Assembly (NCBI GenBank): GCA_009760855.2
Contig: WPIO01000065.1
Span: 2,019,001-2,079,000 of the forward strand
Direction of reading: 5' to 3'
Length of the DNA stretch: 60,000 nucleotides
Source: Cristatella mucedo
Taxonomy: Eukaryota > Bryozoa > Phylactolaemata > Cristatellidae
In this document: in pieces, positions 12,391-24,760 of the stretch
Numbering within the stretch: position 1 is the first letter of the stretch
Layout of the letters: each line of letters begins with the position of its first letter
The notes under the pieces: model-generated
Seen by the model: the letters and a program-made list of their open reading frames with translations, nothing else
Told to the model about the DNA's origin: nothing
Database searches by the model: none
Translations under genes and position numbers: made by a program

Positions 12391-12734
12391 GTGATAAGCA
12401 TGTCTTTAATTTGTGCGTTGTGAGCCGTGGTCGAACATTAAAAAAGGTGGTTGCTCTTTACGACTTTTACCATAAATTTGCATCGCGGGTAGACTGCAGT
12501 TCCACTATTTAGGTCGGCGCAATTTGAAATGTAGGCTATTGTTACAAGACTAGTAAAAAAGAATGAATTCATCGGGAGGAGGGCTTGGCGACGATCGATG
12601 CAAACCCGAGAAATTTAGCCACTCAATCAATGCTAAACAATTGTTAGTGCTAACGTTTTATACGTGCTTAAATGTTTCTTTAAGAGGATATTATTGTTTG
12701 GAAAAACCGGAACGGTCAGCGCAATTTCATGTAC

Positions 12735-13035
12735 CTTTGCACAATGTACGTAGTGTAACGTATCTCCATCGGTAACCATAACAGCACAAACACTATCCAG
12801 ATGTTACGCAGGAGAGTTGTGTAGACGGCATAAAAGCCAAGTGGCTGTGGTATGCATTTGGTAGGCGAAAAGCTTCATTTCACGAAGAAAATAAAAAGAG
12901 CAGCACAGCTGAGTCAGGAAAGCAGTTGAGGTTGTGAGTCACACGGAAGTAGCAGCTTAGGACCACAGGAAAGGATGAGCCATAGTTGGGAGAGCTGCAG
13001 AGCAAAAGCTTCTGTCGCCAACTGTAAGCGGAGAA
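12735..13035 (-). repeat. LINE family B 3' fragment
   Basis: It contains GATGTTACGCAGGAGAGTTG and AGCAGCTTAGGACCAC, then CTTCTGTCGCCAACTG, matching the 3' part of family B. It lies directly before a family-A tail. Confidence 0.7.
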
Positions 13036-13089
13036 AGGAAACAGATAATTTATTTGCCATACAGGACCTGTGCACAGTTCAGCAAGTAT

Positions 13090-14455
13090 AATAATAATAA
13101 TAATACAACAATAATACATTTGATAAAGTGATCTCAGAAAATTCAATCTCTCTAGGTGGTTTATATTTGCGGCGAAGGAAACACGATCAAATGGTGAGTG
13201 GAATCATGCTTTTAAAAACAACACGAATGACATGGTTAGGGGTGACATGCACAGGGTCAGCATGCAAGTGTGGATAGTAGCAGTATGCACAGTGTCAGGA
13301 CGCATAAGTACAAAAAGGATGAATCACAGAGACCCACTAAATGCTGTCATAAATAGATGCGTTTTTAATTTCTTTTTAAACGTCTAGTCAAGGGATGTTA
13401 TGACGCAGTTCGGGAGTAAGTTCCAGGCTTTGGGAGCATTCGAAATAAATGCACGATCTCCAAAGGATTTGAGGTTTGTACGATAGTATAGGTAACCAGT
13501 TAGTTTCCGAAAAGCGGGTGGTACGATGCTTGGCCTGGTGGAGGAGCAAAATCTGAGAGATAGGCTGGAGCCATAGAATGAAGGGACCTAAAAGTGAGCG
13601 ACAAAACCTTGAAGTCGATCCGTTGCTTGACTGGTAGCCAGTGCAGGACTGCGACATGTGGAGTAATGTGGCAACTGCGACGCTCACGGCAGACAAGCCT
13701 AGCTGCAGAGTTTTACACAAGCTGCAATCGCCTGATCGCACATGCTGGTAGGCCAGTAAGCAGTGAGTTGCAGAAGTCGAGACGGGATGTCAAGAATGCA
13801 AGGACCAACTTGGACTCGTATCCTTATCTAAACAAGCCCGAATTTTAGCAATGTTGTGAAGCTGAAAATAGGCAGATTTGACTGTGAAGCTGATATGGTC
13901 GTCTAACGAGAGGTCGCTTTGGAATATGACACCTATATTTCGAGCTGATTCAACTGGAGATATGCTGACAGAGCCAATTTTGAGCGTCAGCCTTTCGAAT
14001 TTCTGAATCACACTGGGTTTGCCCATAACTAGTAAGTTAGTTTTATCATCGTGTAGTTTTAGAAAGTTTGCTGCCATCCATGTGCGGATGTCATAAATGC
14101 ATGCAGCAATTGAGTAGAGAGAATTTGAGGTGCTCGAAGGCTGGGAGGGATCAAAGCAAAGGTACAACTGAGTGTCATCCGCATAGAAGTGAAAGCCTAG
14201 ATTGTGCTTGGCAATCATATCAGCTTGAGGGAGAGTATAAACCGTGAAAAGAAACGGACCTAGCACGGAGCCCTGAGGTACTCCATATTTCAGAGGTACT
14301 TCAGATGATCTTTGTCCATTCACGTCAATACTCTGGAGTCTCCCACAGAGATAGGACTTGCACCACTGCAGAGCAGTGCCAGTGATGCCCAGGCGAGATG
14401 AGAGGTGCTCTTGAAGAACTTTATGATCGATGCATTCACCAGCTGCAGAGGCTTG
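13090..14455 (-). pseudogene. LINE family A copy with reverse transcriptase (best preserved)
   Basis: The longest uninterrupted part (14476-13790) encodes the reverse transcriptase palm: IDHKVL, LGITGTALQW, GVPQGSVLGP (residues 65-74) and the catalytic HFYADDTQLYL (YADD about residues 98-101), then the thumb-side ARNIGVIFQSDLSLDDHI. A frameshift near 13790 breaks it, and the C-terminal region continues in other frames to about 13390. The 3' UTR ends in the family hairpin tail and (ATT)n near 13090. Upstream the element stops abruptly near 14455, the usual 5' truncation. The motifs place it in the L2/CR1 group. Not active. Confidence 0.88.
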
Positions 14456-14569
14456 GTGGCTTTTGTTGGCAGCCACAAAGGTATTGTACTAATCCAACCC
14501 AGTCAGAACTAAGGATATAGTTAAATATTCTGCAAGCTACCGAGGTAGATAGTACCTCATCCTAGATAG

Positions 14570-14760
14570 GACGTGATATCTTGCTAAGGAGGATTTCAAA
14601 ATGTAGGCAGCTGCCGAAAGTGACACCATAATTCCGAGTGCAAGTTTATGGTCACACAACCTCATCACCTATTAGAGGATTAAAGCCTTCTGTTCCAGCC
14701 ATACGGAAATTGCAATAGCTGAAGTTCAGCAGAACCTTTCTACCTAATAAAATTGTATGA
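14570..14760 (-). repeat. LINE family B coding-region fragment
   Basis: GTGACACCATAATTCCGAGT and CATCACCTATTAGAGGATTA parallel the segment at 50480-50560 of the reference copy. No open frame. Confidence 0.6.
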
Positions 14761-14844
14761 AGAAACAAAACATCAATTGGACTCACTAACGACCATAATC
14801 CGTCATTTCTTTACTAGCATAACTAGGCCCTTGTATCGTTTTGC

Positions 14845-15130
14845 ATTGCTATGCATCCCGTCTATAACTTCGCAAAGCCACAAAGACTATGTTGGTGTGA
14901 CGGAGTTTTCCGTAGTACACACTTAGGTTAAGCGGCTTTTGGTACACATTCGGTAGCTAACAGAGTTCATTTCAAGCAACGAAGAGAAAGCGAAAAGCAT
15001 GGCTGAGTCGATAGTGCAGCTGAGGTAGGGAGTAGGGTAACAGCTCAGGTCGGCTATGCAGGATGGGCCGTAGACCTCATCTGCGCGAGAGCAGATGTCG
15101 CTTTGTAAGAATTGTGAACATGAGTCATAG
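14845..15130 (-). repeat. LINE family B 3' fragment
   Basis: It contains GCCACAAAGACTATGTTGGT, GGTACACATTCGGTAGC and CAGCTGAGGTAGGGAGTAG in family order. Confidence 0.75.
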
Positions 15131-15818
15131 TCTAGGACCTGCAAAACAGTTCGCCTGTGTGCATCTACCGATGACTACCTCATTGATAGCTGCTTTCCAG
15201 TCTTGGGATGTCTACACGCCTAAAGCTGGCTTGTTGTCTTGCGGCTCTAAGAAATTGCTTGCACCTAGGAATTTAAATATGAAAAATGCGAAAAAATGTT
15301 AACAACTAGAATTCTCTAATTTTACTTCTATCATGTATGCTATCAGCTGAGTCAGATTGCAACTTTACTAGTACCCTTAATCAGGGTTTTTTCTGCAGCA
15401 AATGGTAGCATACAGAGATATGATAGCACGATGTAAATACACTCTCCTACACGTAGGTATATATTTTGCATATATAAAAACTGTTTCCGCAAGTACATTT
15501 AGCAGCAGCAAAGATGGCTGGCAAGAGCAGGTTGGTAGGGCCAAGCCTTAGGAGTAGTGGTCTCGGGGAGGGGGGGCACGCTTGTTCAGGCAGAGCAATC
15601 AGGGGGCCATCCGAAAAATGAATGAGGAAGGTCGCAGGGAGAAGGTTAGTGAGTAGGGGAAGGGGCGGTAGGTAGGTGCATCGGTCGATTGTGTCGTGGT
15701 CAACCTCACACTCCATGTGCCCGAGCGAAGGCCGACTGGTTTCCAAATTCACGAAACGAGAGCCAATCCTGTGTGCATCCCTTCATCTATTTTCCCCTAG
15801 AGAGAGAGAGAGAGAGAG

Positions 15819-15886
<68 letters not shown>

Positions 15887-15920
15887 CGAGAAAGAGATAT
15901 AGAGAGATAGAGAGGGATAT

Positions 15921-15974
<54 letters not shown>

Positions 15975-16339
15975 TTGCCAATTCAATTTAGGTGACAAGA
16001 GTAGGTTAGTGTCTACTTTACATTACTTTACTTTCCATGTCTTAAAATGCATCAATAATCAAAAGGAAAGCAGAACGATCGAATTCGCAGTCAGTTGCTA
16101 CTGCTTCTTCTTATATGGAAGCAAAAACATGAAGATTTCCGATTACAGCCGGTTCCGCCATTCTTAATGCTAGTATCTATTATGGAGCCCATGGTACTTA
16201 TTGTGTGACCATTTTTTTCAGGTGCCGTGACAAGCATGCGAGATACAATGTTTATGCCTAGCACAGATAAGAAGAATTATATGAAGAATGCTTTTCGTCC
16301 TGATTTTGGTAAATTGGCTACCAGCACTAACACTAATAC
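15131..16339. other. Spacer with a GA tract
   Basis: Nothing recognised outside the (GA)n microsatellite. 15447-15752 minus is open but proline/leucine-rich and without motif. Confidence 0.4.
15799..15971. repeat. (GA)n microsatellite
   Basis: Long AG run with a few GCGAG and GATAT breaks. Overlapping frames are repeat artefacts. Confidence 0.95.
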
Positions 16340-17060
16340 TTTGTATGGGGCCCTTGAAGGACTTAATCTCTCTTTTTTAACCAATTTAAATATGCTGTAA
16401 CGGAAACGTTTTCAAATGGTAAGTGGCGGCATGTTCAACGTCTAGTAGCACAACATGTTTTGAGGTGACATGCATAGGCTCATCATGCAAAATTGGCTAG
16501 TGGTAGCATGCACAGTACGCAGACACTGTACATGGTAATTGGCAAAAGTGGTAGCATGCACAGTGTGTCTGCATCTGCATTAAGAAAACAATCGAAATGT
16601 CATGCGGATCCACTTAACGCTGTAACAAAGGGATGCGTGCTAAGCTTTTTTAAATGCCGATGAGTCAGAAGAAGTCGTGACGTCATTAATAGTGAGATAA
16701 GGGAATTATGAGCATTCGAACTAAAGGCGAGATATCCATAGGATTAGTCCACATGCAGATAGCATTCGGTTACACGTGTGCCTTCCTCTTCGTCTAAGAT
16801 CACCTGCCTATCGCGAAACCCCGAGACCCATGACGTCAATGCTGTCCATGCGAGAAAATCTGCTTCGCCTCTGGGCTCAGTCCCCCTTCCAACCTGAAAT
16901 CATCGAGATATTGATGCAATACGAAACTAGCTGAAATTTTCGATGAGTATACACCACTGACTAAGTGCACTGTGAGCCCTCGCCTTGTGATAAATTGTTG
17001 CGTTTGTAGTTTTGTTTTAATTGTGGTCAAGTCAGGAGATGCCACGACGCAAGTGATCCC
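16340..17060 (-). repeat. LINE family A 3' UTR fragments
   Basis: 16340-16760 follows the 3' UTR (decayed tail, GTGACATGCATAGG.., GCATGCACAGTG) up to the AAAGGCGAGATATCCATAGG coding edge. A second short piece at about 17000-17055 (GTGGTCAAGTCAGGA) also matches. Between them lies about 240 bp of unidentified sequence. Confidence 0.65.
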
Positions 17061-17082
17061 AATTAAAGAAGACAACAAGTAC

Positions 17083-18885
17083 TCTGGACTTTATTCCCAC
17101 TGTACTGCTTCTGCAATGCTTAGATCTTCTACTGCCATGAATAAGTAACATCATTAATACATTATCAGCTTCAGGTTATAACCCAGTATCTTTTAAAAAT
17201 GCTATTGGCAGGGCATTACTCAAGAATGAAACACTAGACCAAGAGAGCTTGAGTAATTTCCACCCAGTCTTCCTTCTACCGTTCCTATTCAATATACTGA
17301 AATGAGTCAGGAAAGATCAGCTGAACTCATATATTGAAACTTCAAATCTTGCCAATAAGTTTCACTCTGGCGTTGAGAGCCAATGACTACACAGAGTCAG
17401 CATTGCCTCAGGTGTATAACTACCTATTGAGGAATGCAGCCTTAGTTAGAGTCTCGCTGCTTGTTTCGCTCGACCTTCCTGCAGATTCGGATATTATCAA
17501 TCACCAAGTCCAAATAATTCATAATAATAATAATATTCTTGGATATAGTACCCTCAGAGAACTCAATCTCTCTCTAAGCAATTTACATTTCCCCAGGCGT
17601 CCATCTTCTCACCTCGGAATCACTGGCATTGAATTGCAATGGTTCTAGTATTAACTCAGTGAGTGACTCCAGAATATTGATATGAATGGACAGAGAGCAT
17701 CCGAAGAACCTCTGAACAATGGGTTGCCTCTGAGATTTTTGCTTTGTAACGCTCTTTTCACAGTTTTTACTCTGCTTCTAGATGATTCTATTTCCGGGAA
17801 CAATCTAGGCTTTCACTTCTAACCGGGCGACAAGCAGTAGTACCTTTGCCTTGATCCATTTCAGCCCTCCATCGCGTCGATTTTCTTTGGAACTCCCTCG
17901 CTGCATGTATTGACGAGATCGGCACGCTAATTGCAGTAAACTCTCTTAAATTAAATGGTTATAAAATCAACCTATTTATGGGCTAACTGAGTACTATCAA
18001 GAAACTGAAAACTTTAAAGCTTACAGCTGTTTTTGCTAGCATATCAACGTTTGAATTTTTGTCATGTTCCAAAGTGACCTTTCATTGGACGACCCCACCC
18101 ACTCCACAGTCAAGTTTGTCTTCTTTCAGGTTCATAATATTGCGCTTTTTTAAACAGATATACCTCAACTAAATTGGTCCATGCCTTTGTGACACACCAA
18201 CATGGCTTCTATATTTCACTGCTTGCTAGTCAGTGGCCTTACTTAAATCACTCAGGTGCTTACAGCCAGCGGAAAACTCTGTAGCTAGGCTTGTCTATTG
18301 TGAGGTTTGCAGTTGCCACATAACAACACTTTTTGCTGACGTGCTCTGGCTCCCAGTCAAGGAACACATCGACTTCAAAGTTTTGTCACTCACTTTTAGG
18401 TCACTTCATTCTTTGGCTCCAGCCTATCTCTCAGATCTACTCCCCCACCGGGCTAAGCATCGTACCACCCGCTTTTTGGAATCCAACAGTTTACCAATAC
18501 CTCGTACAAACCTCAAATCCTTTGGAGACCGTGCATTTAGTTCGTATGCTCCCAAAGCCTGGAACTCCCTCCCGACTTGCGTCAGAACATCCCCTGTCTT
18601 GACAACATTAAAAAAAATTAAAAACGCACCTATTTATGACAGCTTTTAGTGGGTCCCTGTGATTTGTCTTTTATGCTCTTATGCGTGCTGATACTGTGCA
18701 TGCTGCCACTAACCACATTTGCATGCTGACCCTGTGCATGTCACCCCTACCATGTTTTTCATTCTGTTTATCAAGCATGATATTACTCACCATTCAATTG
18801 CGTTTCCCTTTGCAGCAAATGTAAAGCGCCTAGAAAGAGATTGAGTTCTCCGAGGGCGCTTTATCAAGTGGATTATTATTATTAG
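17083..18885 (+). pseudogene. LINE family A copy, long but decayed, with nested tail
   Basis: The reading frame with stops shows KNAIGRALLKNETLDQESLS and NFHPVFLLPF, the N-terminal RT landmark (family NYRPVSNLPF). Then come LVSLDLPADSDIINHQV, HLGITGIELQW, a decayed NNLGFHF..YLCLDP, and at 18233-18649 WLPVKEHIDFKVLSLTFRSL, APAYLSDLLP and LKSFGDRAFSSYAPKAWNSL. The 3' UTR and hairpin tail end at about 18885 with (ATT)n. The catalytic YADD is destroyed. A reverse-oriented family-A tail is inserted at about 17518-17600. Confidence 0.88.
17518..17600 (-). repeat. Solo LINE family A tail nested in another family-A copy
   Basis: AATAATAATATT and a tail complement (GTACCCTCAGAGAACTCAAT) interrupt the reverse transcriptase of the plus-strand copy exactly between its INHQVQ and HLGITG motifs. 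Confidence 0.78.
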
Positions 18886-19261
18886 TAGTACTATTTGGAC
18901 AGCCCAAAAGGCCATTTTAGGTTCCTCAATTACAATAAGTCGCTAGAACCTGACATGATTAGTTAGTTGCGCTCAGGGTTTATAGTCCGAGAGCTGTAAC
19001 CAATAGTCGGTGCTAAAATTCTTACAAACGAAGCATAGCAGCTTTTGCGTCCGGGCGGAAATTGGTCACAACACAAGTGTTCATAACCGTGCTAGTCTCA
19101 GCCGAAGCACGACAAATAATGCAGTACTGAAAAAAGATGTTTGCAGTAGCTTAATCTCAATATCCATTGGTTGTTGTGCCGGCCATTTCCCTATGCCATA
19201 AAGAGTGTCCGCTGCCTTTTAGCTGCATCGTCTGAATGTATAAAACTGGTTGCCCTCCTCT

Positions 19262-19525
19262 TAATGTAATGTATCTCCGTTTGTAATTCCACAAAGCCAC
19301 AAAGACTATGTGGGTGTTACGCAGGAGAGTTTTGTATAGTTCACTGACAGCCTAAGCGGCTATCGGTACGCTTTCGGTAGCCAACAGACTTCAACTCACG
19401 CAACAAAGAAAAAGTGGTAAGCATAGGAGAGTCAGGAGAGCAGTTTAGGTAGCGAGTAGCATGGAATTAGCAGCTCAGGACCGCTGAAAAGGATGAGTCA
19501 TGGTCGGCAGCAGGAGAGCAGGTGT
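19262..19525 (-). repeat. LINE family B 3' fragment
   Basis: TAATGTAATGTATCTCCG (tail complement) is followed by the full 3' UTR to CAGCAGGAGAGCAGG, where family-A sequence begins. Confidence 0.8.
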
Positions 19526-19665
19526 GCTAATGTGGTTGTCTAATGAAAGGTAACTTCGGAACCTAATGCCTCGACTTTGTGAAGCTGCAAGAGAAGATAC
19601 GCTGGCAGAGCCAATTTTCAGTTGTAGACTTTTCACATTCGGAATCTCGTTTGCTTTTCCAGTTT
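19525..19665 (-). repeat. LINE family A internal fragment abutting a family-B fragment
   Basis: TGGTTGTCTAATGAAAGGTA and GGCAGAGCCAATTTTCAG match the thumb region of the 14 kb family-A copy. It begins directly where family B ends. Confidence 0.65.
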
Positions 19666-20949
19666 TTGTGCCTTGGAATCACAGCTGGTGACTTGCCAAT
19701 GCAGCACCAATGTGCTCAAACATGCTGCCAGTAGCAGAAAGCGGCATTAGCAAAGAGCACCAACAACTCAAAAATAAAGAGCCATTATCTGGAGTGATTT
19801 GGAGTCTATTTCACGGCGAAGTAAGGTTAAAGGCATTCAACAACAGCCCTGGCGCACAGAAGCTCTCGTACATCTCAGTGGACTAGAACACAACTCAGCA
19901 TAAATGCAAAGACGAAAATTCGTGGAGCACAACTTCCAGCAGCATCCAACTGCAATCAGAAGCCTGCAAAGGCGCTCAGGCAGTACGCCAACATGGGCTC
20001 CAGAGCGAAAAAGGAAATTCCAAGTCGCAGTTTCAAGCCACGCTTGTTTTTGTAGAGCGGCACATTCGAGCGGCTCAATCGGCAGTGCTCAGGACCTGTA
20101 ATCTACGCGCAGGATCGTAACCATCTCAATGGTGGAGTCCTTTTCATGTGCCGAGTCCCACGACAGGCAGCCTCAAGCCTTTCTGTACTGCGAAATTACT
20201 GCCAATGAAAATATGAGAAGAATGAGTGGAAAAGCGAGCCGCCGACGACGAGCCCTGACGAGTGGAGCCCCGTGGAACACAACGCCAACGTTGGTTACTC
20301 CTTGGGCTAAGCCCACACTCTCACCCTGGATCTGCCTTGAACATAGCTGCACCTGCAACATTATCAATCGGACAAAAACTGCTGTAGGGCCAGAAGAATT
20401 TTAGAGGGAATTTTAGGGAAACTTTTATTTTAGTTTTAGGAATTTTAATTTTATTTAATAGAATTATAGGGGGAGATTGAGAAACTTCTAGGAGAATGGC
20501 TCAGTACGGACCGATTCGGAGAATCTTTAGCCAATACTGTAAGCAATACATATCTATTTCACTGCTGAGTTTTTTACACGGCCGCGGCAAAAGGTTATCA
20601 CTCAATTGGTTTCATATTATAATTAATTCACGAACCACGAAGAATAAATAGAAGTCATGATCTGACTGATTTAGCGCGCCACCGTTTGAAGCACATGAAG
20701 CCTCCCTGTGGTTTTAAGATATACATACATTGATACAGTAGGCAACTACGTGGACTTGATGCATCGAGGTATGGGTGCTCTGTGTGGGCGCTGTCATGCT
20801 CGGCTACTATCGGCGTACTTGCTTGCGTCGAGACTGACGTCTGGAACAACTTAGCCATGCATTAAGGCGTTTGCTTCACTGGTATTTGTTGAGCTTCGGC
20901 AAGGAATAGCACCGGTACGGGCAATGAGTTTTGATAAGAAGAATTTAGA
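19666..20949. other. Spacer, no feature recognised
   Basis: 20400-20470 is T-rich low complexity. The plus frame at 20129-20404 has no motif. Confidence 0.4.
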
Positions 20950-21235
20950 AGTAATGTATTGTAATGTATCCCCGTCTGTAACTCCTCAAGTCATAAAGAC
21001 CATGTAGGTGTTACGCAGGAGAGTTTTGTATAGCGCACTCACAGCCTAAGCGGCTTTCGGTACGCATTTGATAGCCAACAGACTTCATCTCACGCAACAA
21101 AGAGAAAGTGGGAAGCATAGCAGAGTCAGGAGAGCAGTTGAGGTAGTACCATGTAAGTGGCAGTTCAGGACCACTGAAAAGGATGAGCCATAATCAGCAG
21201 TAGGAGAGTAGTTGTTGTTGCGTAGAAGAGGAGTC
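20950..21235 (-). repeat. LINE family B 3' fragment
   Basis: TAATGTATTGTAATGTATCC (pentamer-like tail complement) then the 3' UTR up to GAGAGTAGTTGTTGTTGCG. It sits about 70 bp before the second 4.3-kb duplicate. Confidence 0.8.
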
Positions 21236-21919
21236 ACTTTTAGCACGCTTGTAGCAGTAGTGCAAGTACGCCGGGTTAATTCCGTAGAATTTTAAGGTTT
21301 GGCATAGTAGCCGCATTTGCAAGGCTAAGATGTTGGTCAGTGGTTCAAAACTTGTAGAACGTCGAAGCGGTGTATAACTGCCATGTTTTAAACTAGACGG
21401 CAGCAAAAGATCTGTAAAAAGTATGCAAACTCAACTGCAAAGCTGATAGTGACCAAGTCATTTACAGTGAACTTTTTGAATTTAGACACAATTTCTTGCA
21501 CAAATTACTGTGCCTACCATGTGACGCCAAGGCGACTGTATCGTCCGAAGCGGGTTCGACGAATTACCGCAATCCACCTAAATCCACCGCAATCATCTCT
21601 AATTAGGCTAGCGACGACCAGACGTAAGCGTTGCCGAGCTCAGATTTTTGACTGATATTGTAGTGCACGTTCGAATTTATCTTTCCATCAAATTTCATGT
21701 TGCTGCGCGCACGCTCACTTATGCAAACGAGCTTTGACGCCGGACGCCTGCACCGCAATCCACCACAATCCATTCTAGTTCTCGTCAAATCCACCACAAA
21801 TCAGCTGAGCACAGCTCCAAAAAGTTTGGAATATCAAACTACGCTACACGTAAAATGTAGCCAGAGAATTTCGCGAGATTCCGCTCACGCGTTCTCACGA
21901 AGTCCACAGAAGTAAGGTC

Positions 21920-24760
21920 GCAGTGGCCCAGGCCAATACGGCAATCTACTGCATTCCACCGTGCAACGAAAGAAATCCTCATCGAAAAGCTCCTTTTTTG
22001 ATTGCACATGACAGCTTACTCTGCGAAAATTGCATAAGAAGAATTTTAATTGCATTGGCACGGCCGTTCGCGTTCAAGTGCCGTTCTTGGCTTTGCCCTG
22101 CAATCGACTGCAGTAGCCCGGGCCAATACCACAATCCACTACAATCCACAGAATCCACCGCACAAAAATCGAAATACATTGCGCCGAGCTCCAGTTTTTA
22201 TTGCATATTAAAGTGCACCGTGCTGTGTGCACAATCAAATCACGTATAATTAAAACAATTTGCAGCCTTGCACTGTGGCAATGGACGGCAATCACCTGAA
22301 ATGACCTGAAAACTACCGCAGTCCACTCTATTCTACTGCAAATCGTCCTCAAATTGCAATCACGAAGGTCTAATTGACATTGCATCAATGAATAGACTCA
22401 TTTCAAAGTGCATCCACAAAATTTCGCTCCATTATGCGTACGCGTTCTCATGCAATGAATTACAATCGACTGCAACGACTCGGTCCCATACCACAATCCA
22501 CCTCAATCCGCCGAAATCCGCTGCAATCCGCCATACGGCGACCAGAACGCGTACAGTAGAAGCTCTAATTATGTTGGCACGCTGCTCTACTCTACCATTA
22601 TTTTGTACTCGCATAACTTCACTGAAATTTCCTCGACCATTCTGCAGCAGTGCACTGCAATCGACTAAAACTGCCCGGGCCAATACGTCAATGTACCGCA
22701 ACCCGCCGAAAAATGACTAGAATACGTACACTTTAAGCTCTAATAGTGATTGCACGTTGCTCTAATTTTTGGTTATTGTGTAATCACACAATTTCACTAC
22801 AATCACCTCGATTATTTGGCAGCAATGCACTGCAATTGACTGCAATGGCCCGCGCCAATACCTCAATTTGCAGCAATCTGATGCAAAATGTCCTGAAATT
22901 GGTTTCGCAATGCTTCAATTTTTAATGCATGTTACACAGCGCACTTGTTGAAGTCAACCACATCATTTTAAGAAATTGCTCTCGTACAATCTCGGGCAAT
23001 GCATGGCAATCTATGGCAACGGCTCGGCTCGAAGCAGCAATCCACTATAATCCATGACAAGTTGACACTAAATTGGCTGCACGCAGTAGCGGTTGTCATT
23101 GCATTTCACGTTTGTTTGTGCTAAAAGTGAAATCGTAGGACTTTTAAGCTATTTTGCACGTTAATTGTCAACAATGCACGGCAATCGACAGCAATGGCAG
23201 GGACCAATACCAAAATCCATGGCAAATCGACGAGAAATCGGCTGCACCAAGCTCCAATTATCATTTCACGTAACATCTTACTGCGTGCACACATAATTTC
23301 AACCCTTTCAACCAGCTCTGACCGTTCAATCTTGGGCAATGCACGGCAACACACGGCAATAGCTCGGGCAAATACGGCAATCCATTAGGTACATCGCAAA
23401 TCACTGGAAAGTGACTGAGCCAACATCAAATATATCTTACCTGTCACAGGCCACTGTGGTGAAAGTGCAATCAAATCCTTTCAACCAATCACACGCGTAC
23501 AATCGCGAGCAATGAACGGCAATCGACAGCAATGTCCTGGCCCAATACCCCAATTCCCGCCAAATTGAAGAGAAGTTGGTAGTGCGGAAGCCTCAATTGT
23601 CATTGCATATAACATTCCACTGCGTCCAAAGTAAAACCGTGGAATTTTCAAGATAATTTGTTTGTTAATTTTCAGCAATGCACGGCAATAAACAGCAATG
23701 GTAGGGGCCCATAGCGAAATCCGTGGAAAATTGGCAAGATTGGCTGCAATAAACTGCAACTCTCACTCCACATAACATGTACTTGTGCGCTCACATAGTT
23801 TTCACCCGTGGTGCGCGTTCAAATGACGGCAACCAACGGCAATCGACGGCAATGGCCCGGGGAAATACGCCAATCTATAACGGATAGTTCCAAATGGACC
23901 AACAGTTGCTGAGAGAAGCTCCTACTTGTCTTGCATATTGCACTACACAGCATTAAAAGTGCAGCCACATCTTTTTTACAATCGACAAAGGCACAATAAG
24001 AGGCAATGCACGGCAATCAACGGCAATGGCCCGATCTCTGCAGCAATCTGGTTCAAATTTGCTGGAAATTGGCTGTTAGAATTTGCAACTATCAAACCAC
24101 GTAACTCTCACTGTGGGCGCACGTGCTGACCTTTATCGTGTTCAATCTCGGGCAATCCATAGCAGTCGACGGCAATTGCCCAAGACAATACAGCAATCCC
24201 ATACTCATGTTATTCATGTTGTTTTTATCAAACATGATATTACTCACCATTCAATCGCGTTTCCTTTTGCAGTGAATGTAAAGTGCCTAGAAATAGATTA
24301 AGTTCTCCGAAGGCACTTTATCAAGTGCGTTATTATTGTTATTATTATCTCTGATTGTCTGTTACAATTAAAAAGCTGGAAGGAGATCAAATTTATCTTG
24401 CGTAATAGTGTGCTGTATTAAAAGTGCAATCGCATTCTATCAACTTATCTTGAACGTTCATGCGAGGGCAATGTGCGGCAATCGACGGCAACGGCATGGG
24501 AAAAGACGGAAATCTATAACTGGCCATTAAAATTTGACTGGATCCTAGTGGGTGACGCGGCCATTTAGATTTCTCGTTCCCGTATACTCTATTTTTGGTG
24601 AACTTAGGAAATTTCATTGGTAATGCCAGTCCTCGGTCACTGCATTGCAATTAACGGCAAAGGCCCATGTCAACACAGCAATCTTCTGCAATCCGTCGCA
24701 AATCGACTGCACCTAGGCTGTGCAAAGCTACAGTACGCATTAGGTATTACATCGCACTTT
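21920..24760 (+). repeat. Tandem array of about 15 diverged units of roughly 170 bp
   Basis: A box close to GCAATGCACGGCAATCGACG then GCAATGGCCCGGGCCAATAC and GCAATCCA recurs near 22094, 22281, 22454, 22644, 22822, 22995, 23169, 23332, 23505, 23673, 23835, 24000, 24150, 24465 and 24640. Spacing is 155-190 bp; the one gap of about 315 bp holds a LINE tail. GGCCCGGGCC is a palindrome inside the box. Some boxes carry smaller 10-bp GCAATCCACC repeats. The right arm carries the box in reverse. Confidence 0.75.
24195..24350 (+). repeat. LINE family A tail inside the foldback element array
   Basis: The 3' UTR end (TATTACTCACCATTCAATCG) plus the hairpin tail and ATTATT run. It interrupts one array unit, so it is younger than the array. 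Confidence 0.82.

Larger units (their letters stand above)
9526..12735. other. Spacer between small repeat insertions
   Basis: Apart from two solo LINE-A tails, one SINE-2 and one family-B fragment I see no gene, RNA or conserved motif. Confidence 0.4.

Noticed and set aside
15676-16167. Open frames of alternating Arg-Glu (plus) and Ser-Leu (minus)
   Set aside because: They translate a (GA)n microsatellite; an AG repeat is stop-free in every frame.
21920-24760. CRISPR array
   Set aside because: Units of about 170 bp are too long, repeats are diverged, the context is eukaryotic and there are no cas genes.
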